From the NCBI RefSeq assembly GCF_009834545.1, contig NZ_CP019427.1, forward strand, positions 951,001 through 1,015,000: 64,000 bases of DNA. Direction: 5' to 3'. Source of the stretch: Pseudomonas sp. S04. Lineage in GTDB: Bacteria > Pseudomonadota > Gammaproteobacteria > Pseudomonadales > Pseudomonadaceae. This document shows positions 52,352 through 60,073 of this stretch, one piece after another. The translations under genes and the position numbers were made by a program. Under the pieces are notes generated by a model that saw only the letters and a program-made list of their open reading frames with translations, was not told the origin of the DNA and did no database searches. Each line of letters starts with the position of its first letter. The first letter of the stretch is position 1.

Positions 52352-53329
52352 ATGGATGTCTACGCACCGATGCCCGTCATCACTGAGTCTCCCGAGCCGT
52401 TGCAGGCTGTTGATGCCACCAGCCAAGCGCAAATGTTCCCCATTCGTGAAGTGGCACGCCTGACCGGCGTGAACCCAGTGACGTTGCGTGCCTGGGAGCG
52501 ACGCTACGGTTTGATCCAGCCAGTGCGCACCGAAAGCGGGCATCGACTGTATTCCCTGACCGATATCGAGCAGATTCGCAGCATTCTGAGCTGGATCGCT
52601 CGGGGGGTGGCGGTCAGCAAGATCGCCCGGCTTCTGGCCAGGAGCCAGGCCGCGCAGGCGTTGTCGAGCATTGTTCCGGACCCGTTGGTCCAGGCTGACT
52701 ATGTCCAGTGGCAGGTCCAGATTCGCACGGCATTGAGCAATTATGATGATCTGGAACTGGCGCGGATCTACGGCCAAGTGTTCTCCACTTATTCATTGGA
52801 TGTGGTGTTCCAGGACATTTTTATGCCGCTGTGGACTCAGGCGCTGCAACAAAAGGAGACCTTCGGGCAAACCAGTGAATGGGTGATGCTCGACGCCTTC
52901 CTGCGGTCACGGGTGCTGCAACGACTGATTATGTTGCGCGGCTCACAGCCGGTTCGGGCTGCGGTGGCGGCAATCGAAGGCCATTGCCATGAGCTGGAGT
53001 TGCTACTGGCGGCATTGTTCCTGAGCGGTGGCGCGGTGGGCGTCCGGGTACTGGCGCTGGGCAAGCCTTTCGAGGAGCTGTCCCTGGTCTGTGAGAAAAT
53101 CCGGCCCGAGGTGCTGGTGCTGGTTTCCAATCGGGCGCCGGCCGCTGACTTTGCCCGGCGTCTGAATCGGCTGGCGATGAGCCTGCAGTGTCGTCTGTTG
53201 TTGTGCGGCGATGCGTCGGAGCTGGCGCAGGACAGCCTGGCCGGTTCGTCTATCGGTTGCCTGGGCAATGAAGGTGGCTTGATGCGCCAGCGCCTGCAGC
53301 ATTTTCTTGGCGGAACGCTGGATACCTGA
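52352..53329 (+). CDS. MerR-family regulator with B12-binding-type C-terminus (LitR/CarH-like)
   Basis: The 325-residue regulator has a MerR winged helix (PIREVARLTGVNPVTLRAWE, about 30-49; 'RYGLIQPVRTESGHRLYS') and then a helical plus Rossmann-like C-terminus resembling the cobalamin-binding domain of LitR/CarH photoreceptors. The canonical DxHxxG B12 motif appears as HCHELE (about 211-216), keeping the His but not the Asp/Gly. The CarH lid motif W-x9-EH is not conserved (W177 is followed ten positions on by Arg-Val). B12 use is therefore uncertain. The start has weak support, and ATG 52370 is the alternative. It is divergent from the ABM-fol operon. Confidence 0.8.
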   Translation: MDVYAPMPVITESPEPLQAVDATSQAQMFPIREVARLTGVNPVTLRAWERRYGLIQPVRTESGHRLYSLTDIEQIRSILSWIARGVAVSKIARLLARSQAAQALSSIVPDPLVQADYVQWQVQIRTALSNYDDLELARIYGQVFSTYSLDVVFQDIFMPLWTQALQQKETFGQTSEWVMLDAFLRSRVLQRLIMLRGSQPVRAAVAAIEGHCHELELLLAALFLSGGAVGVRVLALGKPFEELSLVCEKIRPEVLVLVSNRAPAADFARRLNRLAMSLQCRLLLCGDASELAQDSLAGSSIGCLGNEGGLMRQRLQHFLGGTLDT

Positions 53330-53332
53330 AAT

Positions 53333-53938
53333 TCAGACGTGCATGGCGGGGTGGGTCAGGCGATGTTGCTGAAGGATGTACTGGCGTAGGCGCTCGGTTT
53401 CGACCGAGTTGCCTTGGTTGAGTTGGTAGGCGTAATAACCCTGCTCGGTCTGCCGCTCGAAAGTGCCGCGCAAGGCAATGCGCTCATAACCAGAAGGGCT
53501 GAACCACAGTGCGAAACTCTTCGGCGGTTTGGTCCGGTTGCGCACCTCGAGCAAGATGCCCTTGAACGACACTTCGTGGACCCACAGTGTACCCGCCTGG
53601 CCTTTGGCGTTTTCCAGGGCAACCGGCTCTTCCAGGGGCAGGCGCCAAGGTCGCACCTTCGGCCCGCTTTCATAAATGCTCGGTACGCCCAGGCGCAGAT
53701 GCAGCGCATGGAACTCATCTTCCACCAGGTGCAGCGGGAAGGTCATCTGCTGGTTTTCGAACTGTGCCTGGATAGTCACCTGTTCGTTGGCCGCCAGGCG
53801 TGTCAGCAGGTCACGGATTTGCGAACCCCCATTAACCAGCAGGCTCGACGTCGCATCACGCACGTTGAGCTGCGGGTTATGTTGCATGGTCTGGATAAAA
53901 TCCAGCTCATCCTGGGTGAGGAGGGCATCGTGCTGCAT
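53333..53938 (-). CDS. PilZ-like protein with YcgR-type N-domain
   Basis: A 201-residue cytoplasmic protein with an N-terminal beta domain resembling the flagellar-brake fold (IRDLLTRLAANEQVTIQAQF) and a C-terminal PilZ-like barrel. The c-di-GMP motifs are weakened: RxxxR appears as 'VRPWRLPL' (Arg pair at altered spacing) and [D/N]xSxxG as 'VHEVSFKGILL' (Glu for Asp). Binding of c-di-GMP is therefore doubtful. Its stop is 4 bp past the MerR stop (convergent), and it lies 63 bp downstream of the LOV gene on the same strand. Confidence 0.7.
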   Translation of the reverse strand: MQHDALLTQDELDFIQTMQHNPQLNVRDATSSLLVNGGSQIRDLLTRLAANEQVTIQAQFENQQMTFPLHLVEDEFHALHLRLGVPSIYESGPKVRPWRLPLEEPVALENAKGQAGTLWVHEVSFKGILLEVRNRTKPPKSFALWFSPSGYERIALRGTFERQTEQGYYAYQLNQGNSVETERLRQYILQQHRLTHPAMHV

Positions 53939-53965
53939 GGCTAGCTCGAAAGATATAGTTACAAA

Positions 53966-53990
53966 GTCACTGGTGATTGTAGTTAGTGAC
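53966..53990. promoter_or_regulatory. Inverted repeat between LOV and PilZ-like genes
   Basis: GTCACT (53966-53971) and AGTGAC (53985-53990) form a spaced dyad with 19-bp centre distance, in the 63-bp gap and just before the PilZ-like start region. It is a candidate operator. No regulator can be named. Confidence 0.3.
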
Positions 53991-54001
53991 CGCTAATTCG
54001 C

Positions 54002-54466
54002 TTACAGGTTCTGACCGTTGGTCGTTTTCATTGCCTGTAACTCAGCCTGAGCGGCTGCCAACTGCGCCTCCAGTTGCGCCACGCGCTGCAACGCCTTGAC
54101 CTGGGTGGTGACATCTTTTTGTACACCGACAAAATAGGTCTGCTTGTCATTCTCATTGTAGACCGTTGAAAGTGACAGCTCATTCCAGAATGGAGTGCCA
54201 TCCTTACGATAGTTTCGCAGGATCTCTCGACAGGATCCGCCATTTTGAAGGGCTTCGCGAATCGGTGCCAAGCCGGCCTGGTCTCGATCGCCAGACTGGA
54301 GAAAACGACAGTCCTGATAGAGGATTTCGTCAGCGCTGTAACCGGTGAGCTTTTCGAAGGCCGGGTTCACGTAAATCAGGATGTTATCTTCGCCTTCCTT
54401 TTCTGCGATCACGATGCCGTCGTTTGACGCGTTGATCACCAGTTGCAGCAATTGCGCATTGATCAT
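54002..54466 (-). CDS. Short LOV blue-light photoreceptor (PpSB1-LOV type)
   Basis: The 154-residue protein is almost a single LOV domain with short N- and C-caps, the 'short LOV' group of P. putida. The photoactive Cys is in 'LYQDCRFLQSG' (Cys 53), FMN contacts are seen as Asn 85 and Asn 95, and the flipping Gln as Gln 116 in 'YFVGVQKDV'. The C-terminal ~35 residues form a heptad-rich helix (LQRVAQLEAQLAAAQAELQ) suited to dimerisation. Of the two Arg residues linked to slow dark recovery in PpSB1-LOV, Arg 61 is kept and 66 is Leu. ATG 54466 is the family start. Confidence 0.93.
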   Translation of the reverse strand: MINAQLLQLVINASNDGIVIAEKEGEDNILIYVNPAFEKLTGYSADEILYQDCRFLQSGDRDQAGLAPIREALQNGGSCREILRNYRKDGTPFWNELSLSTVYNENDKQTYFVGVQKDVTTQVKALQRVAQLEAQLAAAQAELQAMKTTNGQNL

Positions 54467-54619
54467 CGGGCGAGTCCTTTCTGTGTTGTGTAATGCGTTG
54501 CATTCTAAGACAGGTTGCTCGGCTGTCCACTTGCCCTCGGTGTCGATGAGAGTCAATCGCGGTTTTTTGTCGTCTGCTGTTAAGATCTCGGTCTTTGACT
54601 CAGGTGCAGGATCAGTTTG

Positions 54620-55075
54620 ATGAAAGTCGCCATCATTTCCGGCTCGGTGTACGGCACGGCAGAAGAAGTTGCCCGGCACGCGTCGAAACTTCTCGACGCG
54701 GCAGGTTTTCAGACCTTGTATAGCCCGCGTGCCACCCTCGACGAACTTCAGGCATTTGCCCCCGAAGCCTTTCTGGCGGTGACCTCCACCACTGGCATGG
54801 GCGAGTTGCCGGATAACCTGCAACCGCTGTATTCGATGATTCGTGATCAACTGCCAGGCGCCTGGCGTGGCTTGCCCGGGGCGGTGATCGGCTTGGGCGA
54901 TGCCAGCTACGGCGATACTTTTTGTGGCGGCGGTGAACAACTGCGTGAATTGTTCGGCGAACTGGGCGTGCGCGAAGTGCTGCCAATGCTGCGCCTGGAC
55001 GCCAGTGAAAGCGTGACCCCGGAAAGTGATGCCGAGCCTTGGTTGGAGCAGTTGATCACGGCTCTGCGCGGCTGA
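54620..55075 (+). CDS. MioC-like flavodoxin
   Basis: A 151-residue flavodoxin-fold protein, with FMN phosphate loop 'SGSVYGTAEEVA' (about 8-19) and 'GLGDASYGDTFCGGG' (about 94-108). It is of the MioC kind that supports biotin synthase in E. coli. ATG 54620 is used (TTG 54617 directly precedes it). It is divergent from the LOV gene, so an LOV-flavodoxin regulatory link is possible but not shown. It overlaps the LysR stop by 20 bp. Confidence 0.88.
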   Translation: MKVAIISGSVYGTAEEVARHASKLLDAAGFQTLYSPRATLDELQAFAPEAFLAVTSTTGMGELPDNLQPLYSMIRDQLPGAWRGLPGAVIGLGDASYGDTFCGGGEQLRELFGELGVREVLPMLRLDASESVTPESDAEPWLEQLITALRG

Positions 55076-55952
55076 CCGGAAACTCGCGCAACAACGCGAG
55101 CCAAGCCTGGGCGGCTTTCGACAGATAGGCGCCCTGACGCCAGATAAACGCAATATCCCAGCGCAGTTCACGGGGCGCCTGCAATCCCAGGCGCACCACG
55201 CCCGGGCGGACCAGCCCACGGGCGACCACCCGTGGCAATAGCACCACGCCTTGTCCCGCGGCCACCAGGGCCACGAGAAAATCCGCCTGCCCGCTACGCC
55301 CGCCCTCCTTGGGGGTAAAGCCCACTTGCTGGCACGCCTGCAGCAAGCGTTCATTGAGCACAAAACTGCGCTGGTACAGCAGGAACGGAGTGTCGGCCAG
55401 TTCTTCCAGGCGCAGGCTGGTCTTGCCGGCCAATGGATGGTCCGCCGCCAACAGCGCATCCAGGGGTTCGTCGCAGAACGGTTGCCAGGCGAACTGCGGG
55501 TCCTGGGGCAGCAGGCTGCCGCCCAGTTCCAGTTCACCGCTGAGCACTGCCTGCTCAATGTTCAGGCTGCCGCCTTCCAGCAACTGCACGCTGATGTTCG
55601 GATAACGCCGCCGGTACTCGGCGAACAAACCAGCGAACAGCGCATCGCTGCCCAGCAGCGGCAGGCCCAGGCGCAGTTCGCCACGGCGCAGGTCGCTCAG
55701 GTCGTCGAGTTCGCTGAGCAGTTCATTGCGCAAGCGCAGCATACCCTCGGCGCGTTGCAGGACCACCGTGCCGGCCGCCGTCAACCGCACCTGTGACCCC
55801 AGTCGCTCCAACAGCAGCGTGCCCAGGCTGTGCTCCAGCTGTGCCACTTGTTTGCTGACCGCCGATTGGCTGATGTGCAAGGTCTTGGCGGCCTGGGTGA
55901 AGCCGCCCTGATGAACGACTTCAATGAAGCTGCGCAGTTGTTTGAATTCCAT
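55056..55952 (-). CDS. LysR-family regulator (CidR-like)
   Basis: The 298-residue regulator has a LysR HTH (MEFKQLRSFIEVVHQGGFTQ, SQSAVSKQVAQLEHSLG) and a PBP-like effector domain. ATG 55952 is used. The in-frame upstream extension is non-homologous. It is divergent from cidA (95 bp), a typical arrangement of CidR-type regulators that sense acetate and control cidAB. The effector is not known here. Confidence 0.88.
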   Translation of the reverse strand: MEFKQLRSFIEVVHQGGFTQAAKTLHISQSAVSKQVAQLEHSLGTLLLERLGSQVRLTAAGTVVLQRAEGMLRLRNELLSELDDLSDLRRGELRLGLPLLGSDALFAGLFAEYRRRYPNISVQLLEGGSLNIEQAVLSGELELGGSLLPQDPQFAWQPFCDEPLDALLAADHPLAGKTSLRLEELADTPFLLYQRSFVLNERLLQACQQVGFTPKEGGRSGQADFLVALVAAGQGVVLLPRVVARGLVRPGVVRLGLQAPRELRWDIAFIWRQGAYLSKAAQAWLALLREFPVSRAEP

Positions 55953-56047
55953 GATCTGATTCCATTTTGGAATAGTCTTGAGTCTAACAATTCGCTTCGG
56001 TGATGACAGCCCGCTCTTTAAAATGGCTTCCTGTGAGGAGCCAACCG

Positions 56048-56434
56048 ATGAACGTAACACGCGCTAAAAAACTCGCCCGCCTGCTCGCTGAACTGCTGGT
56101 GTTGTCGGCTATTTATCTACTCGGATGTCAGTTGGCCATATGGTTGGCCTGGCCGATCCCGGGCGGGGTGATGGGCCTGGCATTGTTGCTGCTGGTATTT
56201 GCCCTGGGGTGGGTCAAGCCGGCGGCGTTGCAAATGGGGGCCGGGCTGTTGATGGCCGAGATGCTGCTGTTTTTCATTCCAGCCTTGATGAGTTTGCTCG
56301 ACTATGGCGGCCTATTGCGCGATGAAGGTTGGCGGATCCTCGTGGTGATCGCGCTCAGTACCCTGCTGGTCATGCTGGTGACGGCATTCACGGTCGAATG
56401 GGTCTGCCGCTGGAGGCTGGCTCATGAGAAGTGA
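56048..56434 (+). CDS. cidA: Holin-like CidA/LrgA protein
   Basis: The 128-residue inner-membrane protein has about four helices and the LrgA/CidA signature 'WPIPGGVMGLALLLLVFALG' (about 36-55). It acts holin-like with LrgB-type partners. GAGGAG at 56036-56041 precedes ATG 56048. Its stop overlaps cidB by 11 bases. Confidence 0.9.
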   Translation: MNVTRAKKLARLLAELLVLSAIYLLGCQLAIWLAWPIPGGVMGLALLLLVFALGWVKPAALQMGAGLLMAEMLLFFIPALMSLLDYGGLLRDEGWRILVVIALSTLLVMLVTAFTVEWVCRWRLAHEK

Positions 56435-57110
56435 GTGGATGCCGCTGTTCTGGTTGGTCTTTACCCTGGCCGCCTATGTATTGAGTCGCTGGCTGTATCG
56501 ACGCAGCGGACGTTACCTGGTGTCGCCGCTGATCCTGGTGCCCGTGCTGTTGCTGCTGGTGGCGGTACCGCTGCACACGGCCTATAGCGAGTATGCGCAA
56601 AATACCCATTGGTTGATGGCGTTGCTGGGGCCAGTCACCGTGGCGTTCGCGGTGCCGATCTGGCAGCAGCGTCAGTTGCTGGCGCGGCATTGGTCGGCGT
56701 TGCTGGTGGGGATGCTGGCCGGGAGCGCCGCGTCGATGGGTAGCTCGTTTGGCCTGGCTCGGCTCCTGGCGCTGGACAGTTCGGTGACCCTGTCGCTGCT
56801 GCCGCGTTCGATCACCACGCCATTCGCCATGCCGCTGGCCCACGACCTGGGGGGCGTACCGGAGCTGACGGCGGTGTTCGTCATGTTCACTGGAGTGTTT
56901 GGCGCCATGCTCGGCGGGATCCTGCTCAAGTGGTTGCCACTGCGCAGCGCCTTGGCCCGCGGCGCGTTGTTCGGGGTCGGGGCCCATGGCGCCGGGGTCA
57001 GTCGCGCCCATGAGGTGGGCGGCGAAGAAGGTTCGGTGGCGGGGTTGGTGATGGTCCTGACGGGCTTGATGAACCTGTTCGCGGCGCCATTGTTGACGCA
57101 CATACTGTGA
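56424..57110 (+). CDS. cidB: LrgB/CidB membrane protein
   Basis: The 228-residue membrane protein has about seven helices and the LrgB signature 'PRSITTPFAMPLAHDLGG' and 'GAHGAGVSRAHEVGGEEGSV'. It is the antiholin-like partner of CidA. ATG 56424 lies inside cidA, giving coupling. Confidence 0.9.
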   Translation: MRSEWMPLFWLVFTLAAYVLSRWLYRRSGRYLVSPLILVPVLLLLVAVPLHTAYSEYAQNTHWLMALLGPVTVAFAVPIWQQRQLLARHWSALLVGMLAGSAASMGSSFGLARLLALDSSVTLSLLPRSITTPFAMPLAHDLGGVPELTAVFVMFTGVFGAMLGGILLKWLPLRSALARGALFGVGAHGAGVSRAHEVGGEEGSVAGLVMVLTGLMNLFAAPLLTHIL

Positions 57111-57251
57111 CTCACTGCACTGTGGATTTTGCTTGAAAGCCAACTGACTCGTTGGGTCAGTAAGCTGGCTGCCAATGCAACTACCCGAATCCCGGCAGCT
57201 GACTAGACTGCTTTGACACCCCCAAAAGAATAAAAACCAGAGGTCCTTGCC

Positions 57252-58034
57252 GTGAGCGTAGCCCCCGTCCAGTCAAGCCAGAGCGTGAAAGACCAGGTCA
57301 GTGCCACCGAGTGGCAGGCCCGAGTGGACCTGGCCGCCTGTTATCGCCTGGTAGCCGCACATGGCTGGGATGATTTGATCTTCACGCATATCTCGGCCAA
57401 GGTCCCCGGCACCGAAGATTTCCTGATCAATCCGTTTGGCATGATGTTTCACGAAATCACCGCCTCGAGCCTGGTCAAGGTTGACCAGGCCGGCAACAAG
57501 CTGATGGACAGTCCCTACGAGATCAACCCCGCCGGCTACACCATTCACAGCGCCGTGCACGAAGTGCGTCACGATGTGGTCTGTGTCCTGCATACCCACA
57601 CCGCAGCTGGCGTGGCCGTTTCGGCGCAAAAACAAGGCGTGCTGCCGATCAGCCAGCAATCCTTGTTTGTCCTTTCCAGCCTGGGTTATCACGCCTACGA
57701 AGGGGTGGCGCTCAATCACGAGGAAAAGGCGCGGTTGCAGGCCGACCTCGGTGACAAGAATTTCCTGATGCTGCACAACCATGGGTTGTTGACCTGTGGC
57801 GGCACCATCGCCGATACGTTTCTGATGATGTTTACCTTCCAGCGGGCCTGCGATATCCAGGTGCTGGCGCAGAACGGTGGCGCCGAGCTGATCAGCATCG
57901 AGCCGCAGATCCTCGCGGGGGCCAAGGCGATGATTGCCGGCGTGACCAAAAGTGCACAAGGAATGGGAGGCGCGCTGGCCTGGCCGGCGCTGCTGCGTAA
58001 ACTCGATAAACAAGACCCGGGTTATAAACTCTAA
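57252..58034 (+). CDS. Class II aldolase/adducin-family protein
   Basis: The 260-residue zinc-enzyme fold is related to fuculose aldolase. Metal-binding His are in 'VLHTHTAAGVAVS' (about 116-121) and 'LMLHNHGLLTCGG' near 177, with the family N-part 'LAACYRLVAAHGWDDLIFTH'. The start is GTG 57252 after AGAGG. It is translationally coupled to the hydrolase. The substrate is unknown. Confidence 0.85.
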   Translation: MSVAPVQSSQSVKDQVSATEWQARVDLAACYRLVAAHGWDDLIFTHISAKVPGTEDFLINPFGMMFHEITASSLVKVDQAGNKLMDSPYEINPAGYTIHSAVHEVRHDVVCVLHTHTAAGVAVSAQKQGVLPISQQSLFVLSSLGYHAYEGVALNHEEKARLQADLGDKNFLMLHNHGLLTCGGTIADTFLMMFTFQRACDIQVLAQNGGAELISIEPQILAGAKAMIAGVTKSAQGMGGALAWPALLRKLDKQDPGYKL

Positions 58035-58936
58035 TGCCACTCGCCGAGATTCCACTGTGCGTCTGGCGCAAACGCGGCCAGAGCTTTGTATTCCGGGGTC
58101 AGACCATTCGCTACTGGGTGGCCGGACAGGGTGAGCCCTTACTGCTTATCCATGGCTTTCCTACCGCCAGTTGGGATTGGCACTACCTGTGGCAGCCCCT
58201 GGCCCAGCGTTATCGAGTAATTGCCTGCGACATGCTGGGCTTCGGCGATTCGGCCAAACCCGTGGGCCATGAATACTGCCTGCTGGAGCAGGCCGACTTG
58301 CAGCAGGCGTTGCTGGCACACCTGGGCATCGATCAACCGGTGCACCTGCTGGCCCATGACTATGGCGACAGCGTCGCCCAGGAGTTGCTCGCCAGGCACC
58401 CTGAGGCGCGCAGCAACATCGCCAGCTGTGTGTTCCTCAATGGCGGCCTGTTTCCCGAGACGCACCGTCCGGTACTGATGCAGAAGCTGTTGCTCAGCCC
58501 CTTGGGCTGGATGATCGGTCGTGCCTTTACCCGGGATGCCCTGGTCAAGAGCTTCCGGCAGATCTTCGGCCCGCAGACCCGGCCCAGCGAAAGCGAGCTG
58601 GACGATTTCTGGAGCCTGATCGACAACAACCGCGGGACGCGGATCATGCACAAGCTGATCCAGTACGTGCCCCAGCGCCGCGTACAGCGCGATCGCTGGC
58701 TCAAAGCCATGCAATCGGGCGAAGTACCGTTGCGGGTGATCGACGGCGAAGTCGACCCGGTTTCCGGTGCCCACATGGTCGAGCGTTATCGGCAACTGAT
58801 CGCAGATGCCGATACCGTGCTCTTGCCCGGGATTGGTCATTACCCACAGATCGAAGCCCCGGTGCAGGTGCTCAAGCACTACTTGGCGTTTCGTGACCAG
58901 CAGGACTCCCCGGCGTTGAAAATTGCCTGTTCCTGA
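58034..58936 (+). CDS. Alpha/beta hydrolase (Asp-nucleophile, haloalkane-dehalogenase/epoxide-hydrolase-like)
   Basis: The 300-residue hydrolase has the oxyanion region 'LLIHGFPTASWDWHYLW', a nucleophile elbow 'LLAHDYGDSVAQ' with Asp 109, and the catalytic His in 'LPGIGHYPQIEAP' near 280. An Asp nucleophile points to dehalogenase or epoxide-hydrolase chemistry, not to an esterase. The ATG overlaps the aldolase TAA (taATG). Confidence 0.82.
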   Translation: MPLAEIPLCVWRKRGQSFVFRGQTIRYWVAGQGEPLLLIHGFPTASWDWHYLWQPLAQRYRVIACDMLGFGDSAKPVGHEYCLLEQADLQQALLAHLGIDQPVHLLAHDYGDSVAQELLARHPEARSNIASCVFLNGGLFPETHRPVLMQKLLLSPLGWMIGRAFTRDALVKSFRQIFGPQTRPSESELDDFWSLIDNNRGTRIMHKLIQYVPQRRVQRDRWLKAMQSGEVPLRVIDGEVDPVSGAHMVERYRQLIADADTVLLPGIGHYPQIEAPVQVLKHYLAFRDQQDSPALKIACS

Positions 58937-59098
58937 GGTGACTTCCAGTTAACCAAGCCTTGCGGTTCGATGAGCGCCTGCCGTGCAATCATCCCCGTGC
59001 CTTATCGCGCACCATTCAGCCCCAGCCCAGTTGATTGTGAGCCCAGGCCTCGTGCCTGACACTCGGCCTCACTGTCCTTGGCCTGCTGGAGTTGGGTA

Positions 59099-60010
59099 AT
59101 GAATGAGTCTGTGCGCTTCGAAGATAAAGTCGTGATCGTCACTGGTGCGGGCGGCGGCCTGGGACGGGCCCATGCACTGTTGTTCGCCAGGCAGGGTGCC
59201 CGGGTGGTAGTCAACGACCTGGGTGGTTCCGCGCAGGGTGAAGGCGCCAACGCCTCGGCCGCTGACCGCGTGGTGGCAGAGATTCGTGAGGCCGGCGGCA
59301 CTGCCGTGGCCAACCATGACTCGGTGACCGATGGCGAAAAAATCGTCCAGCACGCCCTCGATGCCTTTGGCCGGATCGACGTGGTAGTCAACAACGCCGG
59401 AATCCTGCGGGACAAGACCTTCCATAAAATGGACGACAGCGACTGGGACCTGGTTTACCGGGTGCATGTCGAAGGTGCCTACAAAGTCACCCGCGCCGCC
59501 TGGCCGCACATGCGCGAGCAAAACTACGGGCGGGTGATCTTCACCGCATCCACCTCGGGTATCTACGGCAACTTCGGCCAGTCCAACTACGGCATGGCCA
59601 AGCTCGGGCTCTATGGCCTGACCCGGACCCTGGCCATCGAAGGGCGCAAGAACAACATCCTGGTCAACGCCATCGCCCCCACCGGCGGCACGCGCATGAC
59701 CGAAGGCCTGATCCCGCCGCAAGTGTTCGAACAACTTAAGCCGGAGTTGGTCAGCCCGCTGGTGGTGTACCTGGCCAGCGAAAACTGCCAGGAAACCTCG
59801 GGGCTGTTTGAAGTCGGCGGCGGCTGGATGGGCAAAGTGCGATGGGAGCGCAGCCTGGGGGCGGGGTTTGATCCGCGGGAGGGTTTCTCGCCTGAGGATG
59901 TGGCGGCGCATTGGCAGCAGATTTGCGACTTCGAAGGCGCGGCGCACCCCAAAGACAACATTGAAGCGCTGAAGGAAATGATGGGCAATTTGCAGAAGTA
60001 TTCGTTGTAA
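59099..60010 (+). CDS. SDR-family oxidoreductase (MFE-2 dehydrogenase-like)
   Basis: The 303-residue short-chain dehydrogenase has the nucleotide motif 'VTGAGGGLGRAHALLFARQG' (about 14-33) and active-site 'STSGIYGNFGQSNYGMAKLG' with YxxxK. The wording 'NNAGILRDKTFHKMDDSDWD' matches 3-hydroxyacyl-CoA dehydrogenases of peroxisomal multifunctional enzyme type 2. ATG 59099 follows GGAG. It is 162 bp after the hydrolase. Confidence 0.85.
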   Translation: MNESVRFEDKVVIVTGAGGGLGRAHALLFARQGARVVVNDLGGSAQGEGANASAADRVVAEIREAGGTAVANHDSVTDGEKIVQHALDAFGRIDVVVNNAGILRDKTFHKMDDSDWDLVYRVHVEGAYKVTRAAWPHMREQNYGRVIFTASTSGIYGNFGQSNYGMAKLGLYGLTRTLAIEGRKNNILVNAIAPTGGTRMTEGLIPPQVFEQLKPELVSPLVVYLASENCQETSGLFEVGGGWMGKVRWERSLGAGFDPREGFSPEDVAAHWQQICDFEGAAHPKDNIEALKEMMGNLQKYSL

Positions 60011-60073
60011 GCGGGCAAGAATCGAGCGCAAGGCTGGCGGCTTGCGCTCTGTCTCAACTACGGGAGGGATTGC

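Noticed and set aside
54467..55558. N-terminal extension of the LOV frame to 518 residues
   Set aside because: The extra part is antisense to the flavodoxin and out of frame with LysR. The family starts at MINAQLLQ (54466).
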